DNA of 54,926 nucleotides, taken from assembly GCA_036560705.1 (NCBI GenBank), contig DATBQR010000083.1:1-54926 (forward strand), in the 5' to 3' direction. Positions 16,771 through 24,699 of this stretch are shown piece by piece; positions within the stretch are counted from its first letter, which is position 1; the number at the start of each line of letters is the position of its first letter. The notes under the pieces were generated by a model, which did no database searches, was not told the DNA's origin, and worked only from the letters and a program-made list of their open reading frames with translations. The translations under genes and the position numbers were made by a program. This DNA comes from RBG-16-66-20 sp036560705. GTDB taxonomy: Bacteria; Pseudomonadota; Gammaproteobacteria; Burkholderiales; SG8-39.

Positions 16771-18177
16771 ATGAACAGGCCATCCGCCGAATTTTCTTCC
16801 GCGCAGATCCGCAAGGAAGAGCTCGCGCTCCTCGAGAAGGAGAGCCGCTATTGCTCGCACGGCGATACCGTCCACTATGCGGAGAAGCCGAAATTTTTCG
16901 AGCGCTGCGAAGGCAGCTTCCTGTTCGACCTCTACGGCCGCGAATATCTCGACCTGCAGATGTGGTACTCGGCGGTCAACCTCGGCTACGCGAACCCCGC
17001 GGTGAGCGCCGCGCTGCGCGCGCAGATGGACCGCCTGCCGCAGCTCGCCTGCCAGTACCTGCACCGCGAAAAAATCGAACTCTCGGAGATGATCTGCGAC
17101 AGCGTCGAGCGCGGCTTCGGCATGAAGGGCAGGGTGCATTTCAATGTCGGCGGCGCGCAGGCGATCGAGGACGCGCTGAAGCTGGCGCGCAAGAGCACCG
17201 GGCGGCAGCGCATGCTGGCATTCCAGGGCGGCTACCACGGCCGCACGCTGGGGGCGTCGGCGATCACCTCGTCGTACCGCTATCGAGAGGCCTTCGGCGA
17301 ATTCGCCGACCGCGCCGAGTTCATTCCCTTTCCCTACACTTTCCGCTCGCCCTTTCCCGGCGACGCGCGGAAGACGGGGGATCACTGCGTCGCCGAGTTC
17401 GAGCGCCTGTTCGAGCACGAGTACACCGGCGCCTGGAATCCGAAGACCGGGCGCTCGGAGTTCGGCGCCTTCTTCGTCGAGGCGGTGCAGGGCACCGGCG
17501 GCTACGTCATTCCGCCGAAGAACTATTTCAAGCGGCTGGCGGCGATCTGCAAGGAACGCGGCATCCTGCTGGTCGACGACGAAATCCAGATGGGCATCCA
17601 GCGCACCGGCAGGATGTGGGCGATGGAGCATTTCGACGTCCAGCCGGACATCATCGTCTTCGGCAAGGCGCTCACCAACGGCATGAATCCCCTCTCGGGC
17701 ATCTGGGCGCGCGAGGAACTCATCAATCCGGCGGTGTTCGGGCCGGGCTCGACGCATTCGACCTTTTCCTCGAACACGCTGGGCACCGCGGCGGGGCTCG
17801 CCGTCATGAAAGTCCTGGCGGCCGGGGACTACGGCGCCGGGGTGCAGCGCAAGGGCGAGTATTTCCTCGGCAAGCTGAAGCAGATCCAGTCCCGCCATCC
17901 CGAGGTCGGGGATGTCGACGGCCTCGGCCTCGCCCTGCGCATGGAAATGTGCGAAGCGGACGGCCGCTCGCCGAGCCGCCGGCTTGCCGACCGCATGTTC
18001 CAGATCGGGCTGGAGGGCGATTTGTCCATCGGGCCGCGCCGCTTGGGGCTGGTGCTGGACATCGGCGGCTACTACAAGAACGTCATCACGCTGGCGCCTT
18101 CGCTGGAGATCAGCAACGCGGAGATCGACCTCGCCGCGCTCGCGCTGGAGCAGGTCCTCGGCCGCGCCAAGGAATAG
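16771..18177 (+). CDS. Class III PLP-dependent aminotransferase
   Basis: Encodes 468 residues. The fold-type I class III motifs are seen: GGAQAIEDALKLAR (cofactor phosphate site), FQGGYHGRTLGASAIT, VEAVQGTGGY, LVDDEIQMG (Asp binding the pyridine nitrogen) and the Schiff-base lysine in VFGKALTNG. Such enzymes move amino groups from omega-amino acids such as 4-aminobutyrate, ornithine or taurine-like compounds. The substrate cannot be fixed here; the Asp/Glu-rich N-terminal extension and the FxHRE segment do not decide it. It stands alone, with a 126-bp divergent gap from the esterase. Confidence 0.86.
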   Translation: MNRPSAEFSSAQIRKEELALLEKESRYCSHGDTVHYAEKPKFFERCEGSFLFDLYGREYLDLQMWYSAVNLGYANPAVSAALRAQMDRLPQLACQYLHREKIELSEMICDSVERGFGMKGRVHFNVGGAQAIEDALKLARKSTGRQRMLAFQGGYHGRTLGASAITSSYRYREAFGEFADRAEFIPFPYTFRSPFPGDARKTGDHCVAEFERLFEHEYTGAWNPKTGRSEFGAFFVEAVQGTGGYVIPPKNYFKRLAAICKERGILLVDDEIQMGIQRTGRMWAMEHFDVQPDIIVFGKALTNGMNPLSGIWAREELINPAVFGPGSTHSTFSSNTLGTAAGLAVMKVLAAGDYGAGVQRKGEYFLGKLKQIQSRHPEVGDVDGLGLALRMEMCEADGRSPSRRLADRMFQIGLEGDLSIGPRRLGLVLDIGGYYKNVITLAPSLEISNAEIDLAALALEQVLGRAKE

Positions 18178-18243
18178 ATCCGCCCATCGCACGTTTACTG
18201 TGGGTGGCGCGAGGCTGTAAGCTGGTGCCTCACCTATAACAAG

Positions 18244-19368
18244 ATGTCAATAACCCCGCCTCCGGCCGCGACCCGCGCCCCGGCTCCGAGCATCGAACGT
18301 GAGGAGCTGCGCGGCATTTCGCGCACTGTTGCCGAAATCCACTGGCTGCTTTTGATTCTGGTGCTGCTCTTCCTGAAATACGGGGACACGGACGGCGAGG
18401 GCGAGGCGGCGATCATGTCGGCGTCGTTCTTCTACGCCGCTTTCGTCATGGCCTTCCGCTACGCCAACTTCTACAAGCACGAGTCGCGCTGGAAGGTGGC
18501 GCTGGAAACCTGGGCGATGATCGGGTTCATTACCTGGGTGTGCTGGTACACCGGAGGACTGGCGAGCCCGCTGCTGAATACCTACCTTCTCCCCGTCATC
18601 ACCTCGTCGCTGACGCTCGGCAAGGTCACGACGCTGGTCGAAGTCGCGCTGATCGCCGCCTGCCAGGTGTTCCTGGGCGGCAGTTTTTCGACGGACCGGC
18701 TGCTTTCCCTGTCCTTCCTCGGCGGCTTCGCGGCGCAGATCGCGCCGGTCACCCTGGTGGCCTATATCGTCACCATGTTTTCCGCGGACATCCGTTACGG
18801 ACTGAGCCGCGTCAAGCTTCTCTCTGAAACGGACGAATTGACGGGATTGCTGAACATGCGCGGCTTTTCCATCGCCGCCAACCGCCTGTTCGGCCAGGCG
18901 CTGCGCTACAACCGCGCCGCCACCGTCCTGATGATCGATTCGGACAACCTGAAAGCGGTGAACGACGCGCACGGCCACGAGGCCGGCAACCGGCTGCTGA
19001 AGCAGCTCACCCGCCTGGTGCAGGCCGAGCTGCGCTATACCGACGTGCTGGCGCGCTACGGCGGCGACGAATTCATCGTACTGCTGCCGGAGACGCCGCC
19101 CGCGGGCGCGATGGAAGTCGCCTCCCGCATTCGCGAGGCGATCGCCAGCGTGCCGCTCGATATAGATGGCAGGCATGTCGGATGCACGGTGAGTATCGGT
19201 CTTGCCGGCCATCCGGCCGACGGCAGCAGCATGGATGCCGTGGTCGCGCGCGCCGACCGGGCGATGTACGAGGCGAAACGGACCGGCCGCAACCGCGTGG
19301 TGCAGTTCCACGCGGAGACGGCTTCCAGCGGCGGCGAAGCCGCCGTCGACGCTACTCCAGCGCGCTGA
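18244..19368 (+). CDS. Membrane-bound diguanylate cyclase (GGDEF)
   Basis: Encodes 374 residues. The N-terminal half (about 35-190) holds five to six hydrophobic segments, starting LLLILVLLFLKYGD and ending VAYIVTMFSADI. The GGDEF domain (about 200-350) has LTGLLNMRGF, MIDSDNLKAVND, the active loop RYGGDEFIVLLPE and DRAMYEAKRTGRN. The inhibitory I-site RYTD lies five residues before GGDEF, so product feedback is likely. It makes cyclic di-GMP from GTP at the inner membrane. Its end overlaps convergent suhB by 17 bp. Confidence 0.93.
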   Translation: MSITPPPAATRAPAPSIEREELRGISRTVAEIHWLLLILVLLFLKYGDTDGEGEAAIMSASFFYAAFVMAFRYANFYKHESRWKVALETWAMIGFITWVCWYTGGLASPLLNTYLLPVITSSLTLGKVTTLVEVALIAACQVFLGGSFSTDRLLSLSFLGGFAAQIAPVTLVAYIVTMFSADIRYGLSRVKLLSETDELTGLLNMRGFSIAANRLFGQALRYNRAATVLMIDSDNLKAVNDAHGHEAGNRLLKQLTRLVQAELRYTDVLARYGGDEFIVLLPETPPAGAMEVASRIREAIASVPLDIDGRHVGCTVSIGLAGHPADGSSMDAVVARADRAMYEAKRTGRNRVVQFHAETASSGGEAAVDATPAR

Positions 19369-20140
19369 GCAGCTGGGGAAAAACCTTCGGCGTCGCCGCG
19401 GCGATGTCGCCGGACTCGAGCCAGGTCGAATTGCCCTGCAGGTCTCCGACCAGGCCGCCCGCCTCCTGGATCATCAGTGCGCCCGCGGCCATGTCCCAGG
19501 GCGCGAGGCCCAATTCCCAGAACGCATCCATGCGCCCGGCCGCGACATAGGCGAGGTCGAGCGCCGCCGCGCCCGCCCGGCGGACGCCGGCGGAGGCCGT
19601 CATTATTTCCCTCAGTTGCTTGAAGTAAACATCCAGACGGGACATTTCCTTGAAAGGAAATCCCGTGCCCACCAGCGCGTCCTTGAGCTGGGCGCATTTG
19701 GAAACGCGGATGCGCCGGTCGTCGAGGAAGGCGCCGCGGCCCTTGGAGGCGGTGAACAGCTCGTTTTTCGCCGGGTCGTAGATCACGCCATGCTGGATGG
19801 CGCCGCGGTGCTCCAGCGCGATGGAAACGCAGTACTGCGGAAAACCGTGGATGAAATTGGTGGTGCCGTCCAGCGGGTCGATGATCCAGCGGTACTCCGC
19901 TTTCGGCGACGAGGACCCGGCTTCGAGGCTTCCGGACTCTTCCGCGAGGATGGCGTGGTCCGGATAGGCCTGGCGGATGATGTCGATGACCGCCGACTCC
20001 GCCGACTTGTCCACCTGCGTGACGAAATCGTTGGCTCGCTTGGCGCGGATCTCCAGCTTGGTGCGGTCGAGCGCCGCCCGGTTGATGATCGAGCCGGCGC
20101 GCCGCGCTGCCTTGACCGCGATGTTGAGCATCGGATGCAT
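19352..20140 (-). CDS. suhB: Inositol-1-monophosphatase SuhB family
   Basis: Encodes 262 residues. Metal-binding motifs are intact: LAEESG (Glu), WIIDPLDGTTNFIHGFP (Asp-Pro-Leu-Asp-Gly-Thr) and WDMAAGALMIQEAGG (Asp-Met-Ala-Ala-Gly). The N-terminus MHPMLNIAVKAARRAG is the usual SuhB start. It dephosphorylates inositol-1-phosphate-like substrates in vitro; in bacteria SuhB also takes part in rRNA transcription antitermination. The start faces trmJ only 17 bp away. Confidence 0.94.
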   Translation of the reverse strand: MHPMLNIAVKAARRAGSIINRAALDRTKLEIRAKRANDFVTQVDKSAESAVIDIIRQAYPDHAILAEESGSLEAGSSSPKAEYRWIIDPLDGTTNFIHGFPQYCVSIALEHRGAIQHGVIYDPAKNELFTASKGRGAFLDDRRIRVSKCAQLKDALVGTGFPFKEMSRLDVYFKQLREIMTASAGVRRAGAAALDLAYVAAGRMDAFWELGLAPWDMAAGALMIQEAGGLVGDLQGNSTWLESGDIAAATPKVFPQLLSALE

Positions 20141-20157
20141 GGGGCGCGTATTCTATT

Positions 20158-20874
20158 ATGGTGACTCAGTCCCGCGTTCGAATTGTTCTCTGCCGCCCCA
20201 GCCATCCCGGCAACATCGGCGCCGCCGCGCGCGCCATGAAAACCATGGGCCTGTCCGACCTGCGCCTCGTCGCGCCCGGGAAGTTCCCCGCCCCGGAAGC
20301 GCGCTGGATGGCCACCAATGCGATCGACGTTCTCGATCAGTCGAAGGTCTGCGCCAGCCTGGCGGAAGCGATCTCCGACTGCGTCGCCGCCTTCGCGCTG
20401 TCGGCCCGGCCGCGCGAGTGGTCGACGCCGGTGCTGGAGGTGCGCGCGGCGGCGGCGCGCGCAATCGAGCTGAACGGAGAGGTGGCCTTCGTGTTCGGCA
20501 ACGAGCAGGCGGGGCTTACCAACGAGGAAATGCTCGCCTGCCAGTACCTCGTGCACATCCCGGCCAATCCGGGATTCACTTCGCTGAATCTCGCGCAGGC
20601 GGTGCAGGTGGCGGCCTACGAACTGTTCATGGTTTCTTCCAGAACCGCTTTTCAAATGAGAACCGAAAAACCCGCCACGGTGGCCGATCTGGAAGGCCTT
20701 TACGGCCACCTCGAGCAGGCCGCCGTGAGCAGCGAATTTTTCGACCCGGCCTCGGGCTCGAAGCTGCCGACGCGCCTGCGGCGGCTGTTCTCGCGGGTGC
20801 CGGACCTGGAGCGGGAAGAAGTGAACATCCTGCGCGGCCTGCTGAACGCCCTGCAGAAGCCCAAGCGTAAATAG
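20158..20874 (+). CDS. trmJ: tRNA (cytidine/uridine-2'-O-)-methyltransferase TrmJ
   Basis: Encodes 238 residues of the SPOUT superfamily. Seen are IVLCRPSHPGNIGAAARAMK (motif 1), FVFGNEQAGLTNEE (motif 2) and IPANPGFTSLNLAQAV (motif 3), which together form the trefoil-knot S-adenosylmethionine site. A C-terminal helical extension (RRLFSRVPDLEREEVNILRG) is typical of TrmJ, which methylates position 32 of tRNA. It opens the trmJ-cysE-isc run that is common in proteobacteria. Confidence 0.93.
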   Translation: MVTQSRVRIVLCRPSHPGNIGAAARAMKTMGLSDLRLVAPGKFPAPEARWMATNAIDVLDQSKVCASLAEAISDCVAAFALSARPREWSTPVLEVRAAAARAIELNGEVAFVFGNEQAGLTNEEMLACQYLVHIPANPGFTSLNLAQAVQVAAYELFMVSSRTAFQMRTEKPATVADLEGLYGHLEQAAVSSEFFDPASGSKLPTRLRRLFSRVPDLEREEVNILRGLLNALQKPKRK

Positions 20875-20910
20875 TTGATCGTTTTACTCGGGCACCTTAA
20901 AATGCCTTTC

Positions 20911-21627
20911 ATGTTCAGGCAGCTACGTGAAGACATTCAAAGCGTTTTCCAGCGCGATCCGGCGGCGCGGTCGACTTGGGAAGTGCTGACCTGCTATCCC
21001 GGCCTGCACGCGGTCTACATCCATCGGCTGGCGCACTGGTTCTGGAACAACGGCCTGCGCTGGCTCGGCCGGTTTACCTCGCAAATGGGACGCTGGCTCA
21101 CCGGCATCGAGATCCATCCGGCGGTGGTCATGGGGCGCCGCGTGTTCATCGACCACGGCATGGGCGTGGTGGTCGGCGAGACGGCGGAAATCGGCGACGA
21201 CTGCACCATCTACCAGGGCGTTACGCTGGGCGGCACCTCTCTTTACCGCGGGGCCAAGCGCCACCCGACCCTCGGCAAGGGGGTGGTGGTTAGCGCGGGA
21301 GCCAAGGTGCTGGGCGGCTTCCGTGTCGGCGACGGCGCGAAAATCGGTTCGAACGCGGTAGTTCTCAAGGAAGTGCCCGCCGGCGCCACGGTCGTCGGCA
21401 TTCCCGGCCGTATCGTGGAGAAAAGCACGAAGGCCGAGGAGCAGACGCACTTCGCCGCCTACGGCGTGATGCCCAACCAGGAAGATCCCTACGCCAAGAC
21501 GCTGCAGTCGCTGGTCGATCACGCCCAGGAGCTGGAGCAGACGGTGTCGGCCCTGACCGAGAAAATGCGGCGCCTGGAACAGGCAGCGGAGCACTCGAAG
21601 GCCGACCCGCTTAGGGCGATCAAGTAG
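20911..21627 (+). CDS. cysE: Serine O-acetyltransferase CysE
   Basis: Encodes about 238 residues. The N-terminal helical domain (MFRQLREDIQSVFQRDPAA) precedes a left-handed beta-helix with hexapeptide repeats: IEIHPAVVMG, FIDHGMGVVVGETA, YQGVTLGGTS and VVSAGAKVLGG. The His/Asp catalytic pair is in the HPA and DHG segments. It acetylates serine with acetyl-CoA, the first step of cysteine synthesis. The location just upstream of isc ties sulfur supply to cluster assembly. ATG 20911 is preferred; an in-frame ATG at 20902 adds only three residues. Confidence 0.93.
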   Translation: MFRQLREDIQSVFQRDPAARSTWEVLTCYPGLHAVYIHRLAHWFWNNGLRWLGRFTSQMGRWLTGIEIHPAVVMGRRVFIDHGMGVVVGETAEIGDDCTIYQGVTLGGTSLYRGAKRHPTLGKGVVVSAGAKVLGGFRVGDGAKIGSNAVVLKEVPAGATVVGIPGRIVEKSTKAEEQTHFAAYGVMPNQEDPYAKTLQSLVDHAQELEQTVSALTEKMRRLEQAAEHSKADPLRAIK

Positions 21628-21646
21628 CTGATTTTGATGCTATTAA

Positions 21647-21671
21647 ATACCTGACAGAATCGCTCGGGATT
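21647..21671 (+). promoter_or_regulatory. IscR type 1 binding site, upstream copy
   Basis: The 25-bp segment starts ATACCTGAC and ends CTCGGGATT. By eye it matches 20 of 25 positions of the E. coli type 1 IscR consensus ATASYYGAC...GTCRRSTAT. It covers the -35 element at 21651-21656, so the cluster-loaded repressor would block RNA polymerase. Consensus quoted from memory. Confidence 0.78.
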
Positions 21672-21680
21672 TGATATACT
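21651..21680 (+). promoter_or_regulatory. Sigma-70 promoter of the isc operon
   Basis: CTGACA at 21651-21656 is the -35 and TATACT at 21675-21680 the -10, with an 18-bp spacer. The predicted start lies near 21687, leaving a leader of about 28 nt before iscR. Both elements are overlapped by IscR-like boxes, which fits repression by holo-IscR when clusters are plentiful. Confidence 0.75.
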
Positions 21681-21700
21681 TGAGCATCTTCATCGGGTAT
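21676..21700 (+). promoter_or_regulatory. IscR type 1 binding site, downstream copy
   Basis: A second 25-bp segment starts ATACTTGAG and ends ATCGGGTAT, again matching about 20 of 25 consensus positions. Its centre is 29 bp from that of the first box, close to three helical turns, so two IscR dimers could bind the same DNA face. It covers the -10 and the transcription start. Confidence 0.78.
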
Positions 21701-21714
21701 AGAACGGCACAATC

Positions 21715-22203
21715 ATGAGACTCACGACCAAGGGCAGGTTCGCAGTGACCGCGATGGTGGATCTTTCCATGCGCCAGACGCGCGGGCCGGTGACGCTCGC
21801 CGCCATCAGCGAGCGCCAGCACATATCGCTGTCCTACCTGGAGCAGCTGTTCGGCAAGCTGCGCCGCGCCAAGCTGGTGACCAGCGTGCGCGGTCCCGGC
21901 GGCGGCTATTGCCTCGCGCGGGCGACCAACGGCATATCGGTGGCGGAGATCATCACCGCGGTGGACGAGCCGATCGACGCCACCCAGTGCGGCGGCAAGG
22001 AAAACTGCATCGATGACCGCCGCTGCGTGACCCACGACCTGTGGGCGACGCTGAACGAAAAGATGAACGATTACCTGACCTCGGTTTCGCTCGCCGACGT
22101 CGTCTCGCACCAGCAGGGCAAGCAGGTGCAGGTGATCAAGCATTTCAGGGGCATGCAGAAGCAGGGAACGCCGGAACAGCCCTCGGAGAATGTGGCCGCG
22201 TAA
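21715..22203 (+). CDS. iscR: Fe-S cluster-sensing repressor IscR
   Basis: Encodes 162 residues, an Rrf2-family winged-helix regulator. The N-terminal domain MRLTTKGRFAVTAMVDL and the HTH around ISLSYLEQLFGKLRRAKLV are followed by the wing RGPGGGY. The three ligands for the [2Fe-2S] cluster are spaced C-x5-C-x5-C (CGGKENCIDDRRC). With a cluster, IscR represses its own operon; without, it controls other promoters. The stop TAA shares a base with the iscS ATG. Confidence 0.97.
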   Translation: MRLTTKGRFAVTAMVDLSMRQTRGPVTLAAISERQHISLSYLEQLFGKLRRAKLVTSVRGPGGGYCLARATNGISVAEIITAVDEPIDATQCGGKENCIDDRRCVTHDLWATLNEKMNDYLTSVSLADVVSHQQGKQVQVIKHFRGMQKQGTPEQPSENVAA

Positions 22204-23423
22204 TGAAATCGGCGCTTACCTTCCCGATCTATCTCGATTATTCCGCCACCACGCCGGTCGACCCGCGCGTGGCGCAGAAGATGATCCGGTTTCTGACCGA
22301 GGATTACGGGAACCCGGCCAGCCGTTCGCATTCGCTCGGCTGGAAGGCCGAAGAGGCGGTCGAGGAAGCGCGCGAGCACGTGGCGGCGCTGGTGCGCTGT
22401 GACGCCAAGGAGCTGGTGTGGACTTCGGGAGCCACCGAGTCCATCAACCTTGCGCTCAAGGGCGCGGCGGAGTTCTACAAGACCAAGGGCAGGCACCTGA
22501 TCACCGTCAAGACCGAGCACAAGGCGACGCTCGACACCATGCGCGAGCTCGAGCGCCGCGGCTTCGAGGTGACCTATCTCGAGGTCAAGCCGGACGGGCT
22601 GCTCGACCTGAACCAGCTGGAAACGGCGCTGCGCAAGGACACCATCCTCGTTTCCGTGATGTTCGTGAACAACGAGATCGGCGTCATCCAGGACATCCCG
22701 GCGATCGGGGAAATGTGCCGCAAGCGGGGAATCCTCTTCCACGTCGACGCGGCGCAGGCTACCGGCAAGTGCGACATCGACCTGCAGGTGCTGAAGGTCG
22801 ACCTGATGTCGTTCTCGGCGCACAAGACCTACGGGCCGAAGGGCATCGGCGCGCTGTTCGTGCGCCGCAAGCCGCGCGTGCGGCTGGAAGCGCAGATCCA
22901 CGGCGGCGGCCACGAGCGCGGTTTTCGCTCCGGCACGCTGGCGACGCACCAGATCGCCGGCATGGGCGAGGCCTTCCGGCTGGCGAAGCTCGAAATGGCG
23001 GACGAGAATCCGCGCATCCGCGCCATGCGCGACAAGCTGCTGGCCGGCATGCAGCAGATGGAAGAGGTGTTCGTCAACGGCGACCTCGTGCATCGCGTGC
23101 CGCACAACCTGAACATCAGCTTCAATTTCGTCGAGGGCGAGTCGCTGATCATGGCGGTCAAGGACATCGCGGTCTCGTCCGGCTCGGCCTGCACCTCGGC
23201 CTCGCTGGAGCCGTCCTACGTGCTGCGCGCCCTCGGGCGCTCGGACGAGCTGGCGCACAGTTCCATCCGCTTTACCCTGGGCCGGTTCACGACGCAGGAC
23301 GAGGTGGATTACACGATCAGCCACCTCAGGAGCAAGGTCGAGAGGCTGCGCGAGCTCTCGCCGCTGTGGGAAATGCACAAGGAAGGCATCGATCTCTCCA
23401 CGGTGCAGTGGGCTGCACACTGA
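22203..23423 (+). CDS. iscS: Cysteine desulfurase IscS
   Basis: Encodes 406 residues, standard IscS length. PLP-binding is seen at SGATESINLALKG and at the Schiff-base lysine in SFSAHKTYGPKGIGALF. The catalytic cysteine sits in the flexible loop SSGSACTSASLEPSYVLRALG. It removes sulfur from cysteine as an enzyme-bound persulfide and hands it to IscU. The C-terminus LWEMHKEGIDLSTVQWAAH is typical of the IscU-docking tail. The start at 22203 overlaps the iscR stop. Confidence 0.97.
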   Translation: MKSALTFPIYLDYSATTPVDPRVAQKMIRFLTEDYGNPASRSHSLGWKAEEAVEEAREHVAALVRCDAKELVWTSGATESINLALKGAAEFYKTKGRHLITVKTEHKATLDTMRELERRGFEVTYLEVKPDGLLDLNQLETALRKDTILVSVMFVNNEIGVIQDIPAIGEMCRKRGILFHVDAAQATGKCDIDLQVLKVDLMSFSAHKTYGPKGIGALFVRRKPRVRLEAQIHGGGHERGFRSGTLATHQIAGMGEAFRLAKLEMADENPRIRAMRDKLLAGMQQMEEVFVNGDLVHRVPHNLNISFNFVEGESLIMAVKDIAVSSGSACTSASLEPSYVLRALGRSDELAHSSIRFTLGRFTTQDEVDYTISHLRSKVERLRELSPLWEMHKEGIDLSTVQWAAH

Positions 23424-23455
23424 AGTCACGGTAAGAACTGCAAACGGAGCAAGCC

Positions 23456-23836
23456 ATGGCATACAGCGACAAGGTACTGGACCACTACGAGAATCCGCGC
23501 AACGTCGGTTCCTTCGACAAGGGCGACGACTCGGTCGGCACCGGCATGGTCGGCGCGCCGGCCTGCGGCGACGTGATGAAGCTGCAGATCAAGGTCAACA
23601 AGGAAGGCATCATCGAGGACGCGCGCTTCAAGACCTACGGCTGCGGCTCGGCGATCGCTTCTTCCTCCCTCGTGACCGAGTGGGTGAAGGGCAAGAAGCT
23701 GGATGAAGCCGCCGGCATCAAGAACACGCAGATCGCCGCGGAACTGTCGCTGCCGCCGGTGAAAATCCACTGCTCGATCCTCGCCGAGGACGCGATCAAG
23801 GCCGCGGTCGAGGACTACAAGAAGAAGCACCAGTAA
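23456..23836 (+). CDS. iscU: Fe-S scaffold protein IscU
   Basis: Encodes 126 residues, the usual scaffold length. The three cluster cysteines are in GAPACGDVMKLQI, KTYGCGSAIASSS and VKIHCSILAEDAI, with the Asp39-type ligand in ACGDV. The LPPVK motif recognised by HscA is intact. It assembles [2Fe-2S] clusters from IscS sulfur before transfer by HscA/HscB. GGAGCAAGCC precedes the ATG, a good ribosome site. Confidence 0.97.
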   Translation: MAYSDKVLDHYENPRNVGSFDKGDDSVGTGMVGAPACGDVMKLQIKVNKEGIIEDARFKTYGCGSAIASSSLVTEWVKGKKLDEAAGIKNTQIAAELSLPPVKIHCSILAEDAIKAAVEDYKKKHQ

Positions 23837-23839
23837 ATC

Positions 23840-24163
23840 ATGGCTGTCACGCTTACCGAAAAAGCCGCGACCCACGTCCAGAACTACCTCGCCAAGCGGG
23901 GCAAGGGCGTAGCGCTGCGCCTGGGCGTGCGTACCTCCGGCTGCTCGGGGATGGCGTACAAGCTGGAGTACGCCGACGCAGTGAATCCCGACGACCTGAC
24001 CTTTGAGAGCCACGGCGTCAAGGTGGTGATCGATCCGAAGAGCCTGCCGTATCTCGAGGGCACCGAACTCGACTTCGCCAAGGAAGGCCTAAACGAGGGG
24101 TTCAAGTTCAACAACCCCAACGTCAAGGACGAGTGCGGCTGCGGCGAGAGCTTCAACGTCTGA
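23840..24163 (+). CDS. iscA: A-type Fe-S carrier protein IscA
   Basis: Encodes 107 residues. The three conserved cysteines appear as RTSGCSGMAYKL and the C-terminal ECGCGESF (Cys-Gly-Cys). This is the classic A-type carrier that accepts clusters from the scaffold and passes them to target enzymes. It starts three bases after the iscU stop. Confidence 0.96.
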   Translation: MAVTLTEKAATHVQNYLAKRGKGVALRLGVRTSGCSGMAYKLEYADAVNPDDLTFESHGVKVVIDPKSLPYLEGTELDFAKEGLNEGFKFNNPNVKDECGCGESFNV

Positions 24164-24167
24164 GGGT

Positions 24168-24677
24168 TTGAAGAACCACTTCGAGTTGTTTGGTCTTGCC
24201 CCGGCCTACATGCTGGATCTTGTACATCTCGACCGCGTCTACCGTGATATCCAGTCGCAAATTCATCCGGACCGCTACGCACACGCGGGTGATGCGGAAC
24301 GGCGCGCATCCATGCAGATGACCACCCAGGTGAACGAGGCCTACCGCACGCTGAAGAGCCCGGTGCGGCGCGCGGGTTATCTGCTCGAACTGAACGGCGT
24401 GGACGTCGGCTCCGAAACCAACACCGCGATGCCGCCTGAGTTTTTGATGGAACAGATGGAGTTGCGGGAGAAGCTTGAAGAGACGCACGACGCGGCTTCG
24501 CTTGCTGTTATTGAAAAAGACGTTTTGAATAAAAAGCAAAAGATAGAAGCGCAAATCGCCGAAAGCATCGACGCCAAGCGAGATTTCGAAAGCGCAAAAG
24601 ACCTCGTTAGAAAGCTCATGTTCCTGGAAAAATTCGGCGAGGAAATCGGCGCCGCCTACGAATCCCTGGAAGCCTGA
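24168..24677 (+). CDS. hscB: J-domain co-chaperone HscB
   Basis: Encodes 169 residues from TTG 24168. A J-domain with IHPDRYAHAG (the HPD motif that stimulates HscA ATPase) precedes a three-helix C-terminal domain that binds IscU. No ATG in the frame gives the needed NHFELFGL beginning, and the TTG lies four bases after the iscA stop, so a coupled TTG start is likely. The second half (about 24440-24620) is much richer in A/T-ending codons (AAA, GAA, GTT) than its neighbours. Confidence 0.94.
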   Translation: MKNHFELFGLAPAYMLDLVHLDRVYRDIQSQIHPDRYAHAGDAERRASMQMTTQVNEAYRTLKSPVRRAGYLLELNGVDVGSETNTAMPPEFLMEQMELREKLEETHDAASLAVIEKDVLNKKQKIEAQIAESIDAKRDFESAKDLVRKLMFLEKFGEEIGAAYESLEA

Positions 24678-24699
24678 TGGCGATGGTCAAGGAGCGCTG

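Noticed and set aside
24186..24193. TTGTTTGG in hscB as another copy of the hcr operator
   Set aside because: Only the left half is present; there is no matching right arm, so it is likely chance.
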